Of a stretch of DNA of 37,042 nucleotides, positions 13,758-22,957 are shown piece after piece. The stretch is from Negativicutes bacterium (GTDB taxonomy: Bacteria; Bacillota_C; Negativicutes; Acidaminococcales; Acidaminococcaceae). The stretch lies in contig RZYP01000014.1 of NCBI GenBank assembly GCA_009930275.1, positions 1-37,042 on the forward strand, in the 5' to 3' direction. How positions within the stretch are numbered: position 1 is the first letter of the stretch; each line of letters starts with the position of its first letter. The translations under genes and the position numbers were made by a program. Below the pieces are notes generated by a model that was not told the origin of the DNA, did not search any database, and saw only the letters and a list, made by a program, of their open reading frames with translations.

Positions 13758-14210
13758 TCATTTATCTACAAGGACATACCCTTCGAGCACCATTTCACTT
13801 TCCTGCGGATCATTCCATTTAACAGTTACCCTTACAACTTCAATCTTCCGTGTGGCCTTTTCTGCAGATGGTACGATCTCTTCGGCGTCAAGCACTTCAC
13901 TTTTGATTTCATATTCCCCAAAGCCAATCAAGGTCGGCGTCAAATACTCTGCTTCGTCATTAAGAACCGCCGCTTTCAAGCTGGCTTCAGTGCCGCCTTC
14001 AAATTTTTTCAGCCGTTCCATTTCCTGGCCGGCAAGCTGCACCGCTGCCTGACGTCGTTCACCGGATACCCTGGTCTTAATACTCTGTGTGTACATAAAA
14101 GCCAGTGAAGCCAAGCCAATAGCCACTATTAATACAGCCACCATACCGTCAACAAGCATAAAGCCACGTCTATCAGTTATTTTTTTGAAGTTAAGGACGT
14201 CTTTTCTCAT
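13758..14210 (-). CDS. PilV-like minor prepilin
   Basis: The 150-residue prepilin has a short basic leader ending TDRRG, then FMLVDGMVAVLIVAIGLASL as the hydrophobic helix. Position 5 of the mature protein is Asp in place of the usual Glu, which is conservative but unusual. The next part, ERRQAAVQLAGQEMERLKKF, is typical of PilV/type IV pilus modification proteins, and a strand-rich globular end follows. It is the first gene of the three-gene set running to 11122. The ribosome site is weak (AGAACGG). Confidence 0.78.
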   Translation of the reverse strand: MRKDVLNFKKITDRRGFMLVDGMVAVLIVAIGLASLAFMYTQSIKTRVSGERRQAAVQLAGQEMERLKKFEGGTEASLKAAVLNDEAEYLTPTLIGFGEYEIKSEVLDAEEIVPSAEKATRKIEVVRVTVKWNDPQESEMVLEGYVLVDK

Positions 14211-14334
14211 CCGTTCTGCCCCACAATCAAATAGTCATTATTTAGAAAAAATTCTAATATCTAATAAAATTATTATAACATAAGAAATACAGGAAAAAGC
14301 AGGGCAAAACATAAAGAACCGCTTAATTATTAAA

Positions 14335-15366
14335 TTATCGTTGTAATGCCCAGCCCTGCAGCCTGCCTGCTACTGTTCCCGCGTAGCTGCTGATGGAATC
14401 GTAGCCGCCAATATCCTGCTCGTATACCCGCAAGACATGAATATCATCATAATAGATATCCGAAAAATAATAGTCATCAACAGTCAGAAAACGTGTTTCA
14501 TCGACTGGTCCTCTTTTTTTAGCCAGATATAAAGCCCCTGCCATCAGCTTTGCCCTATATTCCGGCTTGTCGCTGTTATAGGTTTCGGTAATCCCAAACT
14601 GCCAATTACCATCTTGAACGGTAGCCGTGCCATCTTCAGCAATAGCTACGGTCGGAGTAATCTTCATTTTTGCCAGAGATTTGTTGACTCTCTCAATCCT
14701 TATTTCCGGTTCCGGATGGGTGGCGAACAAACCATAACCAGGGTTGCCCTTGGCATCTGCCAAATCCTGCAGTTTGCTGACCGTTATCAGCATGCTGTAA
14801 GGGTTAAAGCCGGCTTTATTGGTCAAAGCAAAGCCCTGTTCGTCTGCCTCTCTCTCATCCGAGCGACTGTAGCCTGCCATCAGCGCCTGCATAGCCGCGT
14901 CAGCCAGAATAAAGCCTTGTCCTTTGGTCAAAACAATGGTCAACAGAGTCAATGCCATCTGCTTTTCCACTTGTTTCACAGAATGCCTTTTGACTATGTG
15001 TCCTATTTCGTGCCCTAAAACGCCGGCAAGTTCATCGTCAGAAGGCATATAATCCAATAAGCCCTTATAAACATAGATAAATCCTCCCGGTACAGCCATG
15101 GCATTTACTTCGTCATTATTAAGAACCTTGAAAGAATAATCCAGGTCTTTACGGTCGCAGACAGCTACCAGACGCTGCCCAATGCGGTTAACGCGTTCCT
15201 GCATTTCCTCGTCCTGCACCACGCCGTACTTCTCTTCTAACTTGGCGGCAACGTCCTTACCCATGGAAATTTCCTGATTCTTGCTGATCAAACCAGCTTC
15301 AACCGAAGGCTGAAACCCGAGCACGCAACTAAAAACCATCAAAACTATCAATAATATTTTACGCAA
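14335..15366 (-). CDS. M48-family zinc metalloprotease, exported
   Basis: The 343-residue protein starts with a signal peptide (KILLIVLMVFSCVLGFQPSV, cut probably after VEA at 24). The catalytic zinc site is HEIGH at residues 119-123 within LAGVLGHEIGHIVKRHS; the third ligand is Glu in SRSDEREADEQGF. The Pro-Glu-Ile segment FATHPEPEIRIERV is also typical of Oma1/LoiP/YfgC-type periplasmic M48 enzymes. From about residue 225 a C-terminal extension of about 120 residues is not one I recognise. Translation starts at TTG, with AGGAGG 9 bases upstream. It lies 36 bases after the CaiB-like gene and may share its transcript. Likely role: quality control of envelope proteins. Confidence 0.87.
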   Translation of the reverse strand: MRKILLIVLMVFSCVLGFQPSVEAGLISKNQEISMGKDVAAKLEEKYGVVQDEEMQERVNRIGQRLVAVCDRKDLDYSFKVLNNDEVNAMAVPGGFIYVYKGLLDYMPSDDELAGVLGHEIGHIVKRHSVKQVEKQMALTLLTIVLTKGQGFILADAAMQALMAGYSRSDEREADEQGFALTNKAGFNPYSMLITVSKLQDLADAKGNPGYGLFATHPEPEIRIERVNKSLAKMKITPTVAIAEDGTATVQDGNWQFGITETYNSDKPEYRAKLMAGALYLAKKRGPVDETRFLTVDDYYFSDIYYDDIHVLRVYEQDIGGYDSISSYAGTVAGRLQGWALQR

Positions 15367-15402
15367 GGACTAACACCTCCTATGTAATCTTTGCCAAACG
15401 CT

Positions 15403-16554
15403 TCATATAATATGTTCCTTTTTTAACCTATCGATTTCCCTCTCTTCATACCCCAGTCCCAGAAGAATTTCTTCCCTATGCTCGCCGAGGCGTGGCGCCC
15501 TTCTGTCAATCGAACCCGGCGTTGCGGAAAGCCTGATGGCGGGCCGCAAGTATTGAACCTTGCCCAGGTCTTCTTCCCTTGAGCCGATCATGGCGCTTTC
15601 CTCGGTGAGTTCGCTCGACAATGCTTCTTCCAGACTGCAGACAGGCGTCACGCAGAAATCTTTGTCGCCAATCAGTTCCAGCCACTCATGCTGCGTCTTA
15701 GTCAAAAAAGCTTTGCCCAATTCTTCTTGTATTTCCTTGCCTTGGGCAAAATCAAACTGACGTGTGCTCAGCTCTTCTTTGCCGATTAGCGAGCATAGCT
15801 CCTGCCAAAATTTTGGTTCAAGGGTCCCGACCGTCATATACTTTCCATCTTTTGTTCTATAGATATTATAGTAATGCGCTATCCGTCCGAAGGGTTCTGC
15901 GCCGGTTTCGCTGCATCCCCACAGGCTGCTTGCCGCCGTTGCCTCCATACTCAAGGCCGTATTGTACAGGGAAATATCGACATATTGCCCTTGGCCCGTC
16001 TTTTCACGCGCAAACAAAGCCAGCAGAATGCCGCTGACCGCATTCATGCTGCCGCCAATCGCCGAAACCTGAACATCAGCCACGCAGGCGCTGCCAGCAT
16101 CATCCAGCGAAGTTATGCCGGCCAAACCGACAATGTTCAAGTCGTGGGCGGGCTTATTCTTAAATTTGCCCGTCTGTCCGAAACCCGTAATAGAACAATA
16201 AACAAGGCGGGGATTTTCTCTTTTGATACTTTCATAGTCAAGCCCGAGCTTAGCCATGAAGCCGGGCCTATAACCTTCAAGCACAACGTCTGCCGTCAGC
16301 AGCAGCCGCCGCAGGATTTCCTTGCCTTCTTTTGTGCGCAGGTCCAGCGCCATACCCTTCTTATTGCGGTTAAGCGCCAGGTGCCAGTAACTCATGTCCT
16401 TTTCCTTTTGCGGGATGAATTGTCTGGTCACGTCACCTGTTATATCGTCTATCTTGATTACTTCCGCCCCAAAATCACCGAGCACCATGCCGCAGTACTG
16501 TCCCGGCAGCCACTTGGAAAGATCAATAACCTTTATGCCTTCTAATGCTTTCAT
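15403..16554 (-). CDS. CaiB/BaiF family enzyme, alpha-methylacyl-CoA racemase or CoA-transferase
   Basis: The 383-residue protein opens GIKVIDLSKWLPGQYCGMVL and has the family blocks GDFGAEVIKIDD, LNRNKKGMALDLRTKEGK and YCSITGFGQTG. His137-Asp138 in KPAHDLNIVGLAGI match the His-Asp pair of alpha-methylacyl-CoA racemases, while the Asp is also the carboxylate used by class III CoA-transferases. The sequence therefore leaves two options. No acyl-CoA ligase, dehydrogenase or carnitine gene is beside it, so the substrate is open. GGGAGG lies 6 bases before ATG 16554; an upstream in-frame start lacks such a site. Divergent from thiW. Confidence 0.82.
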   Translation of the reverse strand: MKALEGIKVIDLSKWLPGQYCGMVLGDFGAEVIKIDDITGDVTRQFIPQKEKDMSYWHLALNRNKKGMALDLRTKEGKEILRRLLLTADVVLEGYRPGFMAKLGLDYESIKRENPRLVYCSITGFGQTGKFKNKPAHDLNIVGLAGITSLDDAGSACVADVQVSAIGGSMNAVSGILLALFAREKTGQGQYVDISLYNTALSMEATAASSLWGCSETGAEPFGRIAHYYNIYRTKDGKYMTVGTLEPKFWQELCSLIGKEELSTRQFDFAQGKEIQEELGKAFLTKTQHEWLELIGDKDFCVTPVCSLEEALSSELTEESAMIGSREEDLGKVQYLRPAIRLSATPGSIDRRAPRLGEHREEILLGLGYEEREIDRLKKEHII

Positions 16555-16635
16555 CTGTTTCCTCCCTGAATGTATTACTATTATCGACTGACTATCTTTT
16601 ATCCATTCTACAAAAGTTGACATTTCCCTTTACGG

Positions 16636-16664
16636 TTGCAGTACATTTTTGCGCGTGTTAGAAT
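16636..16664 (+). promoter_or_regulatory. promoter of thiW
   Basis: TTGCAG (16636-16641), 17 bases, TAGAAT (16659-16664). Transcription would begin about 20 bases before the start codon, leaving no room for a TPP riboswitch. Confidence 0.65.
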
Positions 16665-16693
16665 AATGGTAATCTGAAAGCGAGGTCCTTGAT

Positions 16694-17209
16694 ATGTCAG
16701 TTCAACGATTAACTTTAGCAGCTTTACTTATAGCCATCGGCACACTCAGTGCTCACATCTTTTACATTCCGGCAGGCGTTTCCAAATGCTTCCCTGTTCA
16801 GCATGCCATCAATGTCCTGGCTGCCGTTCTCTTGGGTCCAGGCTACGGTGTCGCTATCGCCTTTGTCATTTCCCTGCTGCGCAATCTTTTGGGCTTCGGC
16901 TCACTGCTTGCTTTCCCGGGCAGCATGATTGGTGCCTTCCTGGCCGCGGTAATGTACGCTCGCTTCGGCAGCCTTAAATCAGCTATGTTCGGCGAGATAG
17001 TCGGCACCGGTCTGATTGGCGGGCTGGTTTCCTTTCCTATTGCCTACTATGTCATGGGCAAGGCCACTGTGGCTTGGTTCTTTGTCCCGCCGTTCCTGGT
17101 CAGCACCATCGGTGGCAGCATTATTGCCGGACTTTTAATCAAGAGCGGAATTCTTTCTGGGATTTCTTCTGCCCTGCTTCCGCTGAACAAAAAGAAGCAC
17201 AATTTGTAA
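16694..17209 (+). CDS. thiW: ThiW, thiazole-specific ECF transporter S component
   Basis: The 171-residue membrane protein has about five hydrophobic segments and the ThiW blocks PVQHAINVLAAVLLGPGY, SLLRNLLGFGSLLAFPGSMI and GEIVGTGLIGGLVSFPIAYY. ThiW proteins bind the thiazole precursor of thiamine and work with a shared energy-coupling module (EcfA, EcfA', EcfT), which is not in this window. GAGGT stands 7 bases before the ATG and a good promoter lies at 16636-16664. ThiW genes are often under a TPP riboswitch; none is seen here. A small membrane-protein gene follows 42 bases later. Confidence 0.85.
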   Translation: MSVQRLTLAALLIAIGTLSAHIFYIPAGVSKCFPVQHAINVLAAVLLGPGYGVAIAFVISLLRNLLGFGSLLAFPGSMIGAFLAAVMYARFGSLKSAMFGEIVGTGLIGGLVSFPIAYYVMGKATVAWFFVPPFLVSTIGGSIIAGLLIKSGILSGISSALLPLNKKKHNL

Positions 17210-17251
17210 GCTGCCTGTAAATTTACAGCAAATAAAAATAATGAGGTTTCT

Positions 17252-17536
17252 ATGCTTGATAACTTTTTATCTCAACTTCTCTATGGCATCAGCGGTTATT
17301 TGTTTGGAATATTTGCCTGCCGTTTCGGCAATATTTCCATCCACAAAACAAAAACTGCCTGGGCTGAACATTGCTTTTCCGCTGCCTTTATCATAGCGGC
17401 ATTACCCAGTCTGCTGATTTTGCTGCTTGCCGTCTTTCTCTTTCCTGTCTGGTTTTCGAGCCGCACCCAAGTCGGCGCCTTTGTTTACCTGGCAACTTTC
17501 ATCTTTTACACTTCCCGCAGCAGGCGGAAAAAATAA
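17252..17536 (+). CDS. small membrane protein, 94 aa, unknown
   Basis: The protein has three likely membrane segments: LLYGISGYLFGIFAC, AAFIIAALPSLLILLLAVFL and VGAFVYLATFIFYT. It ends in a basic tail, SRSRRKK, which should stay in the cytoplasm. TGAGGT lies 5 bases before the ATG, and a clear terminator overlaps the stop. It is probably co-transcribed with thiW, since no terminator separates them, but a role in thiamine uptake is only a guess from position. Confidence 0.6.
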   Translation: MLDNFLSQLLYGISGYLFGIFACRFGNISIHKTKTAWAEHCFSAAFIIAALPSLLILLLAVFLFPVWFSSRTQVGAFVYLATFIFYTSRSRRKK

Positions 17537-17563
17537 CGGTACTTTTTATGGTACCGTTTTTTT
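17536..17563 (+). terminator. intrinsic terminator after the small membrane protein
   Basis: ACGGTAC (17536-17542) pairs with GTACCGT (17551-17557), followed by seven T. Confidence 0.85.
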
Positions 17564-17571
17564 ACGCCCGC

Positions 17572-17600
17572 TTAAGAAAAAACCAATTGTGTTGTATAAT
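17572..17600 (+). promoter_or_regulatory. promoter of the patatin-sbcDC-rubredoxin operon
   Basis: TTAAGA (17572-17577), 17 bases, TATAAT (17595-17600), 30 bases before the start codon. Confidence 0.65.
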
Positions 17601-17630
17601 TGAAGCATAAGTTTAAAAAGGAGTTTTAAT

Positions 17631-18488
17631 ATGACGATGCTGGATAATATTGGACTCGTTCTGGAAGGCGGCGGTATGCGTGGCATGTTCTCGGCCGGCG
17701 TCTTTGAAGCCTTCATGCAGGAGAATATCGAATTCCCTTATGCTGCCGGTGTTTCCGCAGGCGCCTGCAATGTTCTTTCCTATCTTTCCAAGCAACCGCT
17801 GCGCACCAGGAAAATCATTACCGACTATGTTGACGACCCGCGTTACTGCAGTATCCGCAACCTTCTGCGCGACGGCTCGCTCTTTGGTTTTGACTTTATC
17901 CTCAAAGAGATACCGCAAAAACTACTGCCTTTCGACTACGATGCTTTCAACGCGTCACCCTGCCATCTGCATGTAGGCGCAACGGATTGCAATACTGGCG
18001 ATGTCGTCTGGTTCACTAAAAAAAGCATGGGGAATGACTTCGAGCCTCTGCGCGCCTCCTGTTCCCTGCCTTTTCTGGCACCAATCGTCCACATCGATGG
18101 ACACGAGCTGATGGACGGCGGCCTCGCCGATCCTATTCCCGTAGAAAAGGCGATAGCCGACGGCTACGAACGCAACGTCATCGTACTCACACGCAACCCC
18201 GGCTACTACAACACCGAAAATTACCCTATCTGGCTGCTGAAGCTCTGGTACAAAAAATACCCCAAGCTTATTGAGATAATCCGCAATCGCGCCGCGAACT
18301 ACAACCGGCAAATGGAGCTGGCTGAGGAATTGGAACTTGAGGGCAAAGCGGTTGTCATCCGTCCGCTCGAGCCCCTTACCATAGGCCGTCTCGACCGCAA
18401 ACCTAAAGAGTTATTAAAGCTGCACGACCATGGCCTTGAATGCGGTTTGGCTATGATGGAAAATATTCGCCGCCTGGCGCAAAAATAA
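17631..18488 (+). CDS. patatin-like phospholipase (RssA/YjjU type)
   Basis: The 285-residue serine lipase has the oxyanion loop LEGGGMRGMFSAG, the nucleophile elbow GVSAGACN (Ser about 43) and the catalytic Asp in DGGLADPIPVEKA, forming the Ser-Asp dyad of patatins. The size and the DGG-L-PIP block fit the bacterial YjjU-like group, which are cytosolic or peripheral esterases of uncertain substrate. AAGGAG lies 7 bases before the ATG. It is the first gene of an operon: sbcD starts 10 bases after its stop. No functional link to DNA repair is apparent from the sequence. Confidence 0.87.
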   Translation: MTMLDNIGLVLEGGGMRGMFSAGVFEAFMQENIEFPYAAGVSAGACNVLSYLSKQPLRTRKIITDYVDDPRYCSIRNLLRDGSLFGFDFILKEIPQKLLPFDYDAFNASPCHLHVGATDCNTGDVVWFTKKSMGNDFEPLRASCSLPFLAPIVHIDGHELMDGGLADPIPVEKAIADGYERNVIVLTRNPGYYNTENYPIWLLKLWYKKYPKLIEIIRNRAANYNRQMELAEELELEGKAVVIRPLEPLTIGRLDRKPKELLKLHDHGLECGLAMMENIRRLAQK

Positions 18489-18498
18489 AGGAGCTACC

Positions 18499-19641
18499 AT
18501 GCGTTTCTTACACACTTCAGACTGGCACCTGGGCCGTATATTCCACGGCCTGCATATGACGGAGGAACAAGCCGTGGTTCTCGCACAACTTGTCGACCTG
18601 GCAGTAGAGAGTAAAGTCGACGCCGTGCTGATTGCCGGCGACATCTATGACCGCGCAGTCCCGCCGACACAAGCCGTTTCCCTGCTGGATGAAATCTTTT
18701 CCCGTCTTATTAAGAAACATAATATCCCGGTAATCCTTATCGTCGGCAATCACGACAATCCCGAACGTCTGGCCTTCGGTCAATCCCTGCTGGCGGAGCG
18801 AAACCTCTATATCTATGGGCCCGTGACGCAAAACGCTGCCCCCGTTGTCCTCTACGACGACTTCGGCCCGGTTTACTTTGCACCTCTGACTTATGCCGAG
18901 CCCCTTGTTACCGCTGAAATAGCCAAAGAAGATATCCCTACGCATGAGGCCGCTTTGCAGTGGCAGGTAAGGAGTATGCTCGCCCAGATTCCACAGGAAG
19001 CGCGCAAGGTAGCCTTGGCCCACGTCTTTTTAACCGGTGCCACGGAATCGCCTGACAGCGAGCGCCCTTTGTCGGTTGGCGGTGCCTGCACCGTCGGCAT
19101 CGAAAACTTTGACGCCTTCAACTACACCGCCCTCGGCCATCTGCACGCCTGCCAGACTGGCAACAACAAAGTCCGGTACAGCGGTTCCCTTTTAAAATAT
19201 TCTTTTAATGAAGTAAAACAAACAAAAGGTGTCCATATTGTTGACCTCGATGCCCAAGGCAACATTTCTTTAGAGACAGTAAGTTTTCAGCCTAAACACG
19301 ACCTGGCCTGCCTGCGCGGCAGCTTCGACGACCTTTTGCGCAATCCGCGCCAGGAACTTGTCAACAACTATCTGCAGGTGACTTTGGAAGACGAACACCC
19401 TATCCTTGATGCTAAATACAGGTTGGAGCAGGTCTATCCCAATATTCTGCACCTGGAATACTCGCGCCTGCAGCGAATAAGCACGGAAGAAATCCAGCCG
19501 GGCAACCACCAGAAGCTCGGCGTCAAAGAACTTTTTACGAGCTTTTTCGAGCAAGTCAACGATCGCGCCCTGACGGAGGCCGAAACGGAAATTTTGAATG
19601 CCGCTATTGACGAAGCCTCGCAGGCAGAAAGGCGGTCCTAG
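18499..19641 (+). CDS. sbcD: exonuclease subunit SbcD (Mre11-like nuclease)
   Basis: The 380-residue manganese phosphoesterase has the nuclease motifs in order: TSDWHLGR (residues 7-14), GDIYDRAVPP, VGNHDNPERL, a His in LAHVFLTGA and ALGHLHACQ. With SbcC it forms the Mre11-Rad50-type complex that opens hairpins and trims blocked double-strand ends. AAAGGAG stands 5 bases before the ATG. Only one base separates its TAG from the ATG of sbcC, so the two are translationally coupled. Confidence 0.95.
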   Translation: MRFLHTSDWHLGRIFHGLHMTEEQAVVLAQLVDLAVESKVDAVLIAGDIYDRAVPPTQAVSLLDEIFSRLIKKHNIPVILIVGNHDNPERLAFGQSLLAERNLYIYGPVTQNAAPVVLYDDFGPVYFAPLTYAEPLVTAEIAKEDIPTHEAALQWQVRSMLAQIPQEARKVALAHVFLTGATESPDSERPLSVGGACTVGIENFDAFNYTALGHLHACQTGNNKVRYSGSLLKYSFNEVKQTKGVHIVDLDAQGNISLETVSFQPKHDLACLRGSFDDLLRNPRQELVNNYLQVTLEDEHPILDAKYRLEQVYPNILHLEYSRLQRISTEEIQPGNHQKLGVKELFTSFFEQVNDRALTEAETEILNAAIDEASQAERRS

Positions 19642-19642
19642 C

Positions 19643-22243
19643 ATGAAACCTCAAAAACTTATCATGAATGCCTTCGGTGCTTATGCCGATGAACAAGTTA
19701 TAGATTTTAGCCTGCTCGGAGACAAAACCTTCTTTTTGATCCACGGGCCTACCGGCTCCGGAAAAACTACTGTTCTTGATGCCATTTCTTTCGCCCTTTA
19801 CGGAACAGCCAGCGGCGATTTGCGAGAAAGCAAAAATCTCCGCAGCGACTATGCCCCGCCTTCAACCAAAACCCAGGTCGATTTTACTTTCCGTTCCGGC
19901 GAAAAAGAATATCAAGTGGTCCGCTCTCCCGAGCAGGAAGTTGCCAAGCAACGCGGCGAAGGCGTGCGCAAACTGCCGGCAGCGGCAGCACTTTATGAAT
20001 TAGCCGGCGAAGATAGAAATGTCCTGGCTTCCGGTACCAATGACGTCACCAAGCAAATTGAAAATATCCTCGGCTTCAAGGCAGAGCAGTTCCGCCAGAT
20101 AGTTCTGCTGCCCCAGGGCGAATTCCGACGCTTTTTGATTTCTGAATCCAAGGAACGTAAAAGCATTCTGGAAACACTGTTCAAAACCGGTATTTACCGA
20201 CAGATCGAAGCGTTGCTCGCAGACAAGAGCAAGCAAATCGAGCGCGAATATGACGATCTGAAAAGAGAACGCAGCTATCTGCTCGAAACCGCTGCTTGCG
20301 AAAATAAGGAAGCGCTGCTAGCTAAAAAAGAAAACTATCTATCTGAGCAAAGAACCTTAGAAACTGATTTAGCCTCTGCCCAAAAAGCTTTTGAACAAGC
20401 CAAAGCTGCCCACCAAGCAGCCCAGACTTTAGCAACAGCTTTTGCCGAGGCGGAAACAGCGACGAAAGCGCATGCAATTCTGGCAGGACAGGCAGAAGAG
20501 ATTAAGAACAAAAGAACTATTTTGGAAAATGCGGAACGCGCTTCTTTAGTTGAACCCTATCATTTTGCCTGCCAGAAAGCCTATCAGAAACAGACTGAAG
20601 CCACTGAACAAAATACGAAGAAACAGGCTTTCCTCACTGCGGCTCAAGAAAAAACCGGCTTATTGCAAGAAAGGCTGGGCGCAGTTCTACCAGCGGCTAT
20701 ATCAAACATAGCTGACACCCTGCAAGAACTGCTGACTGGAACCATAACAGATATCCAAAAAGCCAAAAATGCTAATGTTGTTTATGATAAATTTGCTAAA
20801 ACAGAAGAAGCTATTAAAAAATCTGAAAAGAAGTTATCCGTTTGCGAGCAAGAATTAAAACAAACACAAGAAGCAGAAACAGCAGCAAAAGAAGAATTGA
20901 AAAAACTGCAGGATTTACAAATAAAGTCCCTTGCCAGCCATCTGGCTATTAATTTACACGAAGGTATGCCTTGTCCTGTCTGCGGTTCAACTAATCATCC
21001 CCTGCCGGCAGCCAGCGAAGCCTTAGCAGAAGTAAATATGGAAGCCAGCGAGAAAAATCTGTCTACCGCGCAGCAAGCTGTAATTGCTGTCAGCGGCACC
21101 TACAAAGCAGTCGAAGCACAACTTAAAGAACAGCAAGAACAACTAGTGGCTTTGCAACAAGAATGTAGCTCCTGTTCTTTCAGTACCAAAGAAGAATTAC
21201 TGAAATTCCTGCAAACAATGGAAAACAAGCAACATACTTTGCAAACCTTGCAAAAAGAGCATAATGAGCTACAGTTACTACTGACCCGTACAGCAGCCGA
21301 TGCCGCAAGTGCAGGAAAATATTTAGCGGAAGCCGAAACCGCTTTTCAAGAAAGTCGCGAAGAATACAAAAATCGTCTTGGCGACAATGGTTTTACCGAT
21401 CAATCCGCCTTCTTGGCTGCACGCCGACCAGTAGCGGAACAAACCAGCCTGAAGCAGGAAGTTTCTAGTTACGAACAGCGTCTGGTAGCTGCCAAAGACA
21501 GATTGAGCAGAGCCCAATCAGCAATTGACGGCAAAGAGTTGCCAAACCTGACTGAATTTGCCGCCGCTGAGAACAAAGCTGCTGAAATGCAGCAAGAGCT
21601 CAGTAACCGTTTAGCTGTGCTGGCCAAAGACATTAAGCAGGTAACTGATCTTTTGGCTAAACTGGAAAAACTGGAAGAGCGCAGTAAAACGCTGGAAGAA
21701 ATTTACAAAAACACCAGCAGCCTGGCACAATGCGCGCAAGGCAATAACGCCAGACGCCTGACCTTCTCTGGCTTTGTGCTGCAGTCAATCCTTGATGATG
21801 TCCTGCAAGCAGCCAATATGCGCTTAACACATATGAGCCGCGGTCGTTACAATCTTTCCCGCCTGGATGAAGTTACGGACGCCCGCCGCGAAAGCGGACT
21901 CAGTATTGAAGTCATGGATAGCTTCACCGGCATCTCTCGTCCGGTCAAAACGCTTTCCGGCGGTGAAATATTCCTGGCTTCCCTCTCGCTGGCTCTCGGT
22001 CTATCTGACGTTGTCCAGGCCTATGCCGGTGGCATCAGACTTGACACGATTTTGGTTGACGAAGGATTTGGCAGCCTCGACCCCGAATCTCTTGATATGG
22101 CAATCCGTACGCTGACTGATTTGCAAAAAGGCGGCCGCCTGGTCGGAATTATTTCCCACGTTGCCGAATTGAAAGAGCGTATCAGCACCAGACTGGAAAT
22201 AACGCCTGGGCCACGTGGCAGCAGTGCAAGTTTCAGAATCTGA
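19643..22243 (+). CDS. sbcC: exonuclease subunit SbcC (Rad50-like ATPase)
   Basis: The 866-residue SMC-type ATPase has Walker [21 protein letters not shown] near residue 33, the Q-loop region [14 protein letters not shown], and two long coiled coils. They flank a zinc hook, CPVC, at about residues 444-447. The signature [19 protein letters not shown] lies near 770 and Walker [16 protein letters not shown] near 803. The coils are shorter than in the about 1050-residue E. coli protein but usual for Firmicutes. AAGGCGG is 7 bases before ATG 19643. The hook gives dimer linkage with SbcD partners on DNA. Confidence 0.95.
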   Translation: MKPQKLIMNAFGAYADEQVIDFSLLGDKTFFLIHGPTGSGKTTVLDAISFALYGTASGDLRESKNLRSDYAPPSTKTQVDFTFRSGEKEYQVVRSPEQEVAKQRGEGVRKLPAAAALYELAGEDRNVLASGTNDVTKQIENILGFKAEQFRQIVLLPQGEFRRFLISESKERKSILETLFKTGIYRQIEALLADKSKQIEREYDDLKRERSYLLETAACENKEALLAKKENYLSEQRTLETDLASAQKAFEQAKAAHQAAQTLATAFAEAETATKAHAILAGQAEEIKNKRTILENAERASLVEPYHFACQKAYQKQTEATEQNTKKQAFLTAAQEKTGLLQERLGAVLPAAISNIADTLQELLTGTITDIQKAKNANVVYDKFAKTEEAIKKSEKKLSVCEQELKQTQEAETAAKEELKKLQDLQIKSLASHLAINLHEGMPCPVCGSTNHPLPAASEALAEVNMEASEKNLSTAQQAVIAVSGTYKAVEAQLKEQQEQLVALQQECSSCSFSTKEELLKFLQTMENKQHTLQTLQKEHNELQLLLTRTAADAASAGKYLAEAETAFQESREEYKNRLGDNGFTDQSAFLAARRPVAEQTSLKQEVSSYEQRLVAAKDRLSRAQSAIDGKELPNLTEFAAAENKAAEMQQELSNRLAVLAKDIKQVTDLLAKLEKLEERSKTLEEIYKNTSSLAQCAQGNNARRLTFSGFVLQSILDDVLQAANMRLTHMSRGRYNLSRLDEVTDARRESGLSIEVMDSFTGISRPVKTLSGGEIFLASLSLALGLSDVVQAYAGGIRLDTILVDEGFGSLDPESLDMAIRTLTDLQKGGRLVGIISHVAELKERISTRLEITPGPRGSSASFRI

Positions 22244-22263
22244 ATCCGAAAGGAGCCCTAAAA

Positions 22264-22890
22264 ATGGATACAAGTGCAATGTTTAATCTTACCTACGGCC
22301 TATTCATCGCCGCTGTTGAGCTGGATGGCAGGAAGAACGCCTGCATAATCAACACAGCTATTCAGACAACCTCCGAACCCTGCTGTATGACGGTAACCAT
22401 GCAAAAATCAAACCTGACAACCGAGATGATTCTCAAAAAATGGAACTTCTCCATTTCCATTATTGCCCAAACCTGCCCTTTGGAAATGATCAAAAATTTT
22501 GGTTTACGCAGCGGACGCGAATGTGATAAATTTGCCGGCGTAAAATGCGAAATTGACAACAATGGTAACCCATACTTCACTAAGGATATGCTCGCTTTTA
22601 TGAGCGTTGACGTCTCCTCAGTCATTGATCTTGGCACTCATTATCTTTTCGTCTGCAAAGTAGCTGAAGCCGAAAAGCTTGAAAGCGGCAAACCTATGAC
22701 TTACGCTGATTACCGCACATTAAAAGCCGGCGGCTCCTTAGAACTAACCGCACCCCAGCCGGCAAAGAAAACTTATTTCTGTTCCGTCTGCCATTACGTT
22801 TATGACGGTGCCACTCCCTTTGAAGACCTGCCGGATGACTATGTCTGTCCAATCTGCGGTAAGCCAAAATCGTTCTTTATAACTGAATAA
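22264..22890 (+). CDS. high-molecular-weight rubredoxin (flavin reductase-rubredoxin fusion)
   Basis: The 208-residue protein has two domains. Residues 1-155 are an FMN-binding flavin-reductase-like fold ([49 protein letters not shown]). Residues about 165-208 are a rubredoxin with both iron-binding pairs, [10 protein letters not shown] and [11 protein letters not shown]. This is the plan of Hrb of Moorella, which passes electrons from NADH enzymes to a flavodiiron protein for oxygen or NO removal. No flavodiiron gene is in the window. AAAGGAG lies 8 bases before the ATG. It is the last gene of the operon, 20 bases after sbcC, ended by the terminator at 22922-22957. Confidence 0.9.
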   Translation: MDTSAMFNLTYGLFIAAVELDGRKNACIINTAIQTTSEPCCMTVTMQKSNLTTEMILKKWNFSISIIAQTCPLEMIKNFGLRSGRECDKFAGVKCEIDNNGNPYFTKDMLAFMSVDVSSVIDLGTHYLFVCKVAEAEKLESGKPMTYADYRTLKAGGSLELTAPQPAKKTYFCSVCHYVYDGATPFEDLPDDYVCPICGKPKSFFITE

Positions 22891-22921
22891 AACAAATATC
22901 AAATTCAAAATATGCATATTG

Positions 22922-22957
22922 AAAAAAGCAGCGTGGAATTTTTCCACGCTGCTTTTT
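22922..22957. terminator. bidirectional intrinsic terminator
   Basis: AAAAAGCAGCGTGGAA and TTCCACGCTGCTTTTT form a perfect stem with A and T runs on both sides. It separates the convergent rubredoxin and PAS-regulator genes and overlaps the stop of the latter by two bases. Confidence 0.92.

Noticed and set aside
15325..15366. Lipoprotein signal on the M48 protease (Cys14)
   Set aside because: The VFSC context is a poor lipobox, and a normal signal-peptidase site (VEA) follows.
16624..16693. TPP riboswitch in front of thiW
   Set aside because: No CTGAGA or ACCTGA-type elements, and too little space after the promoter.
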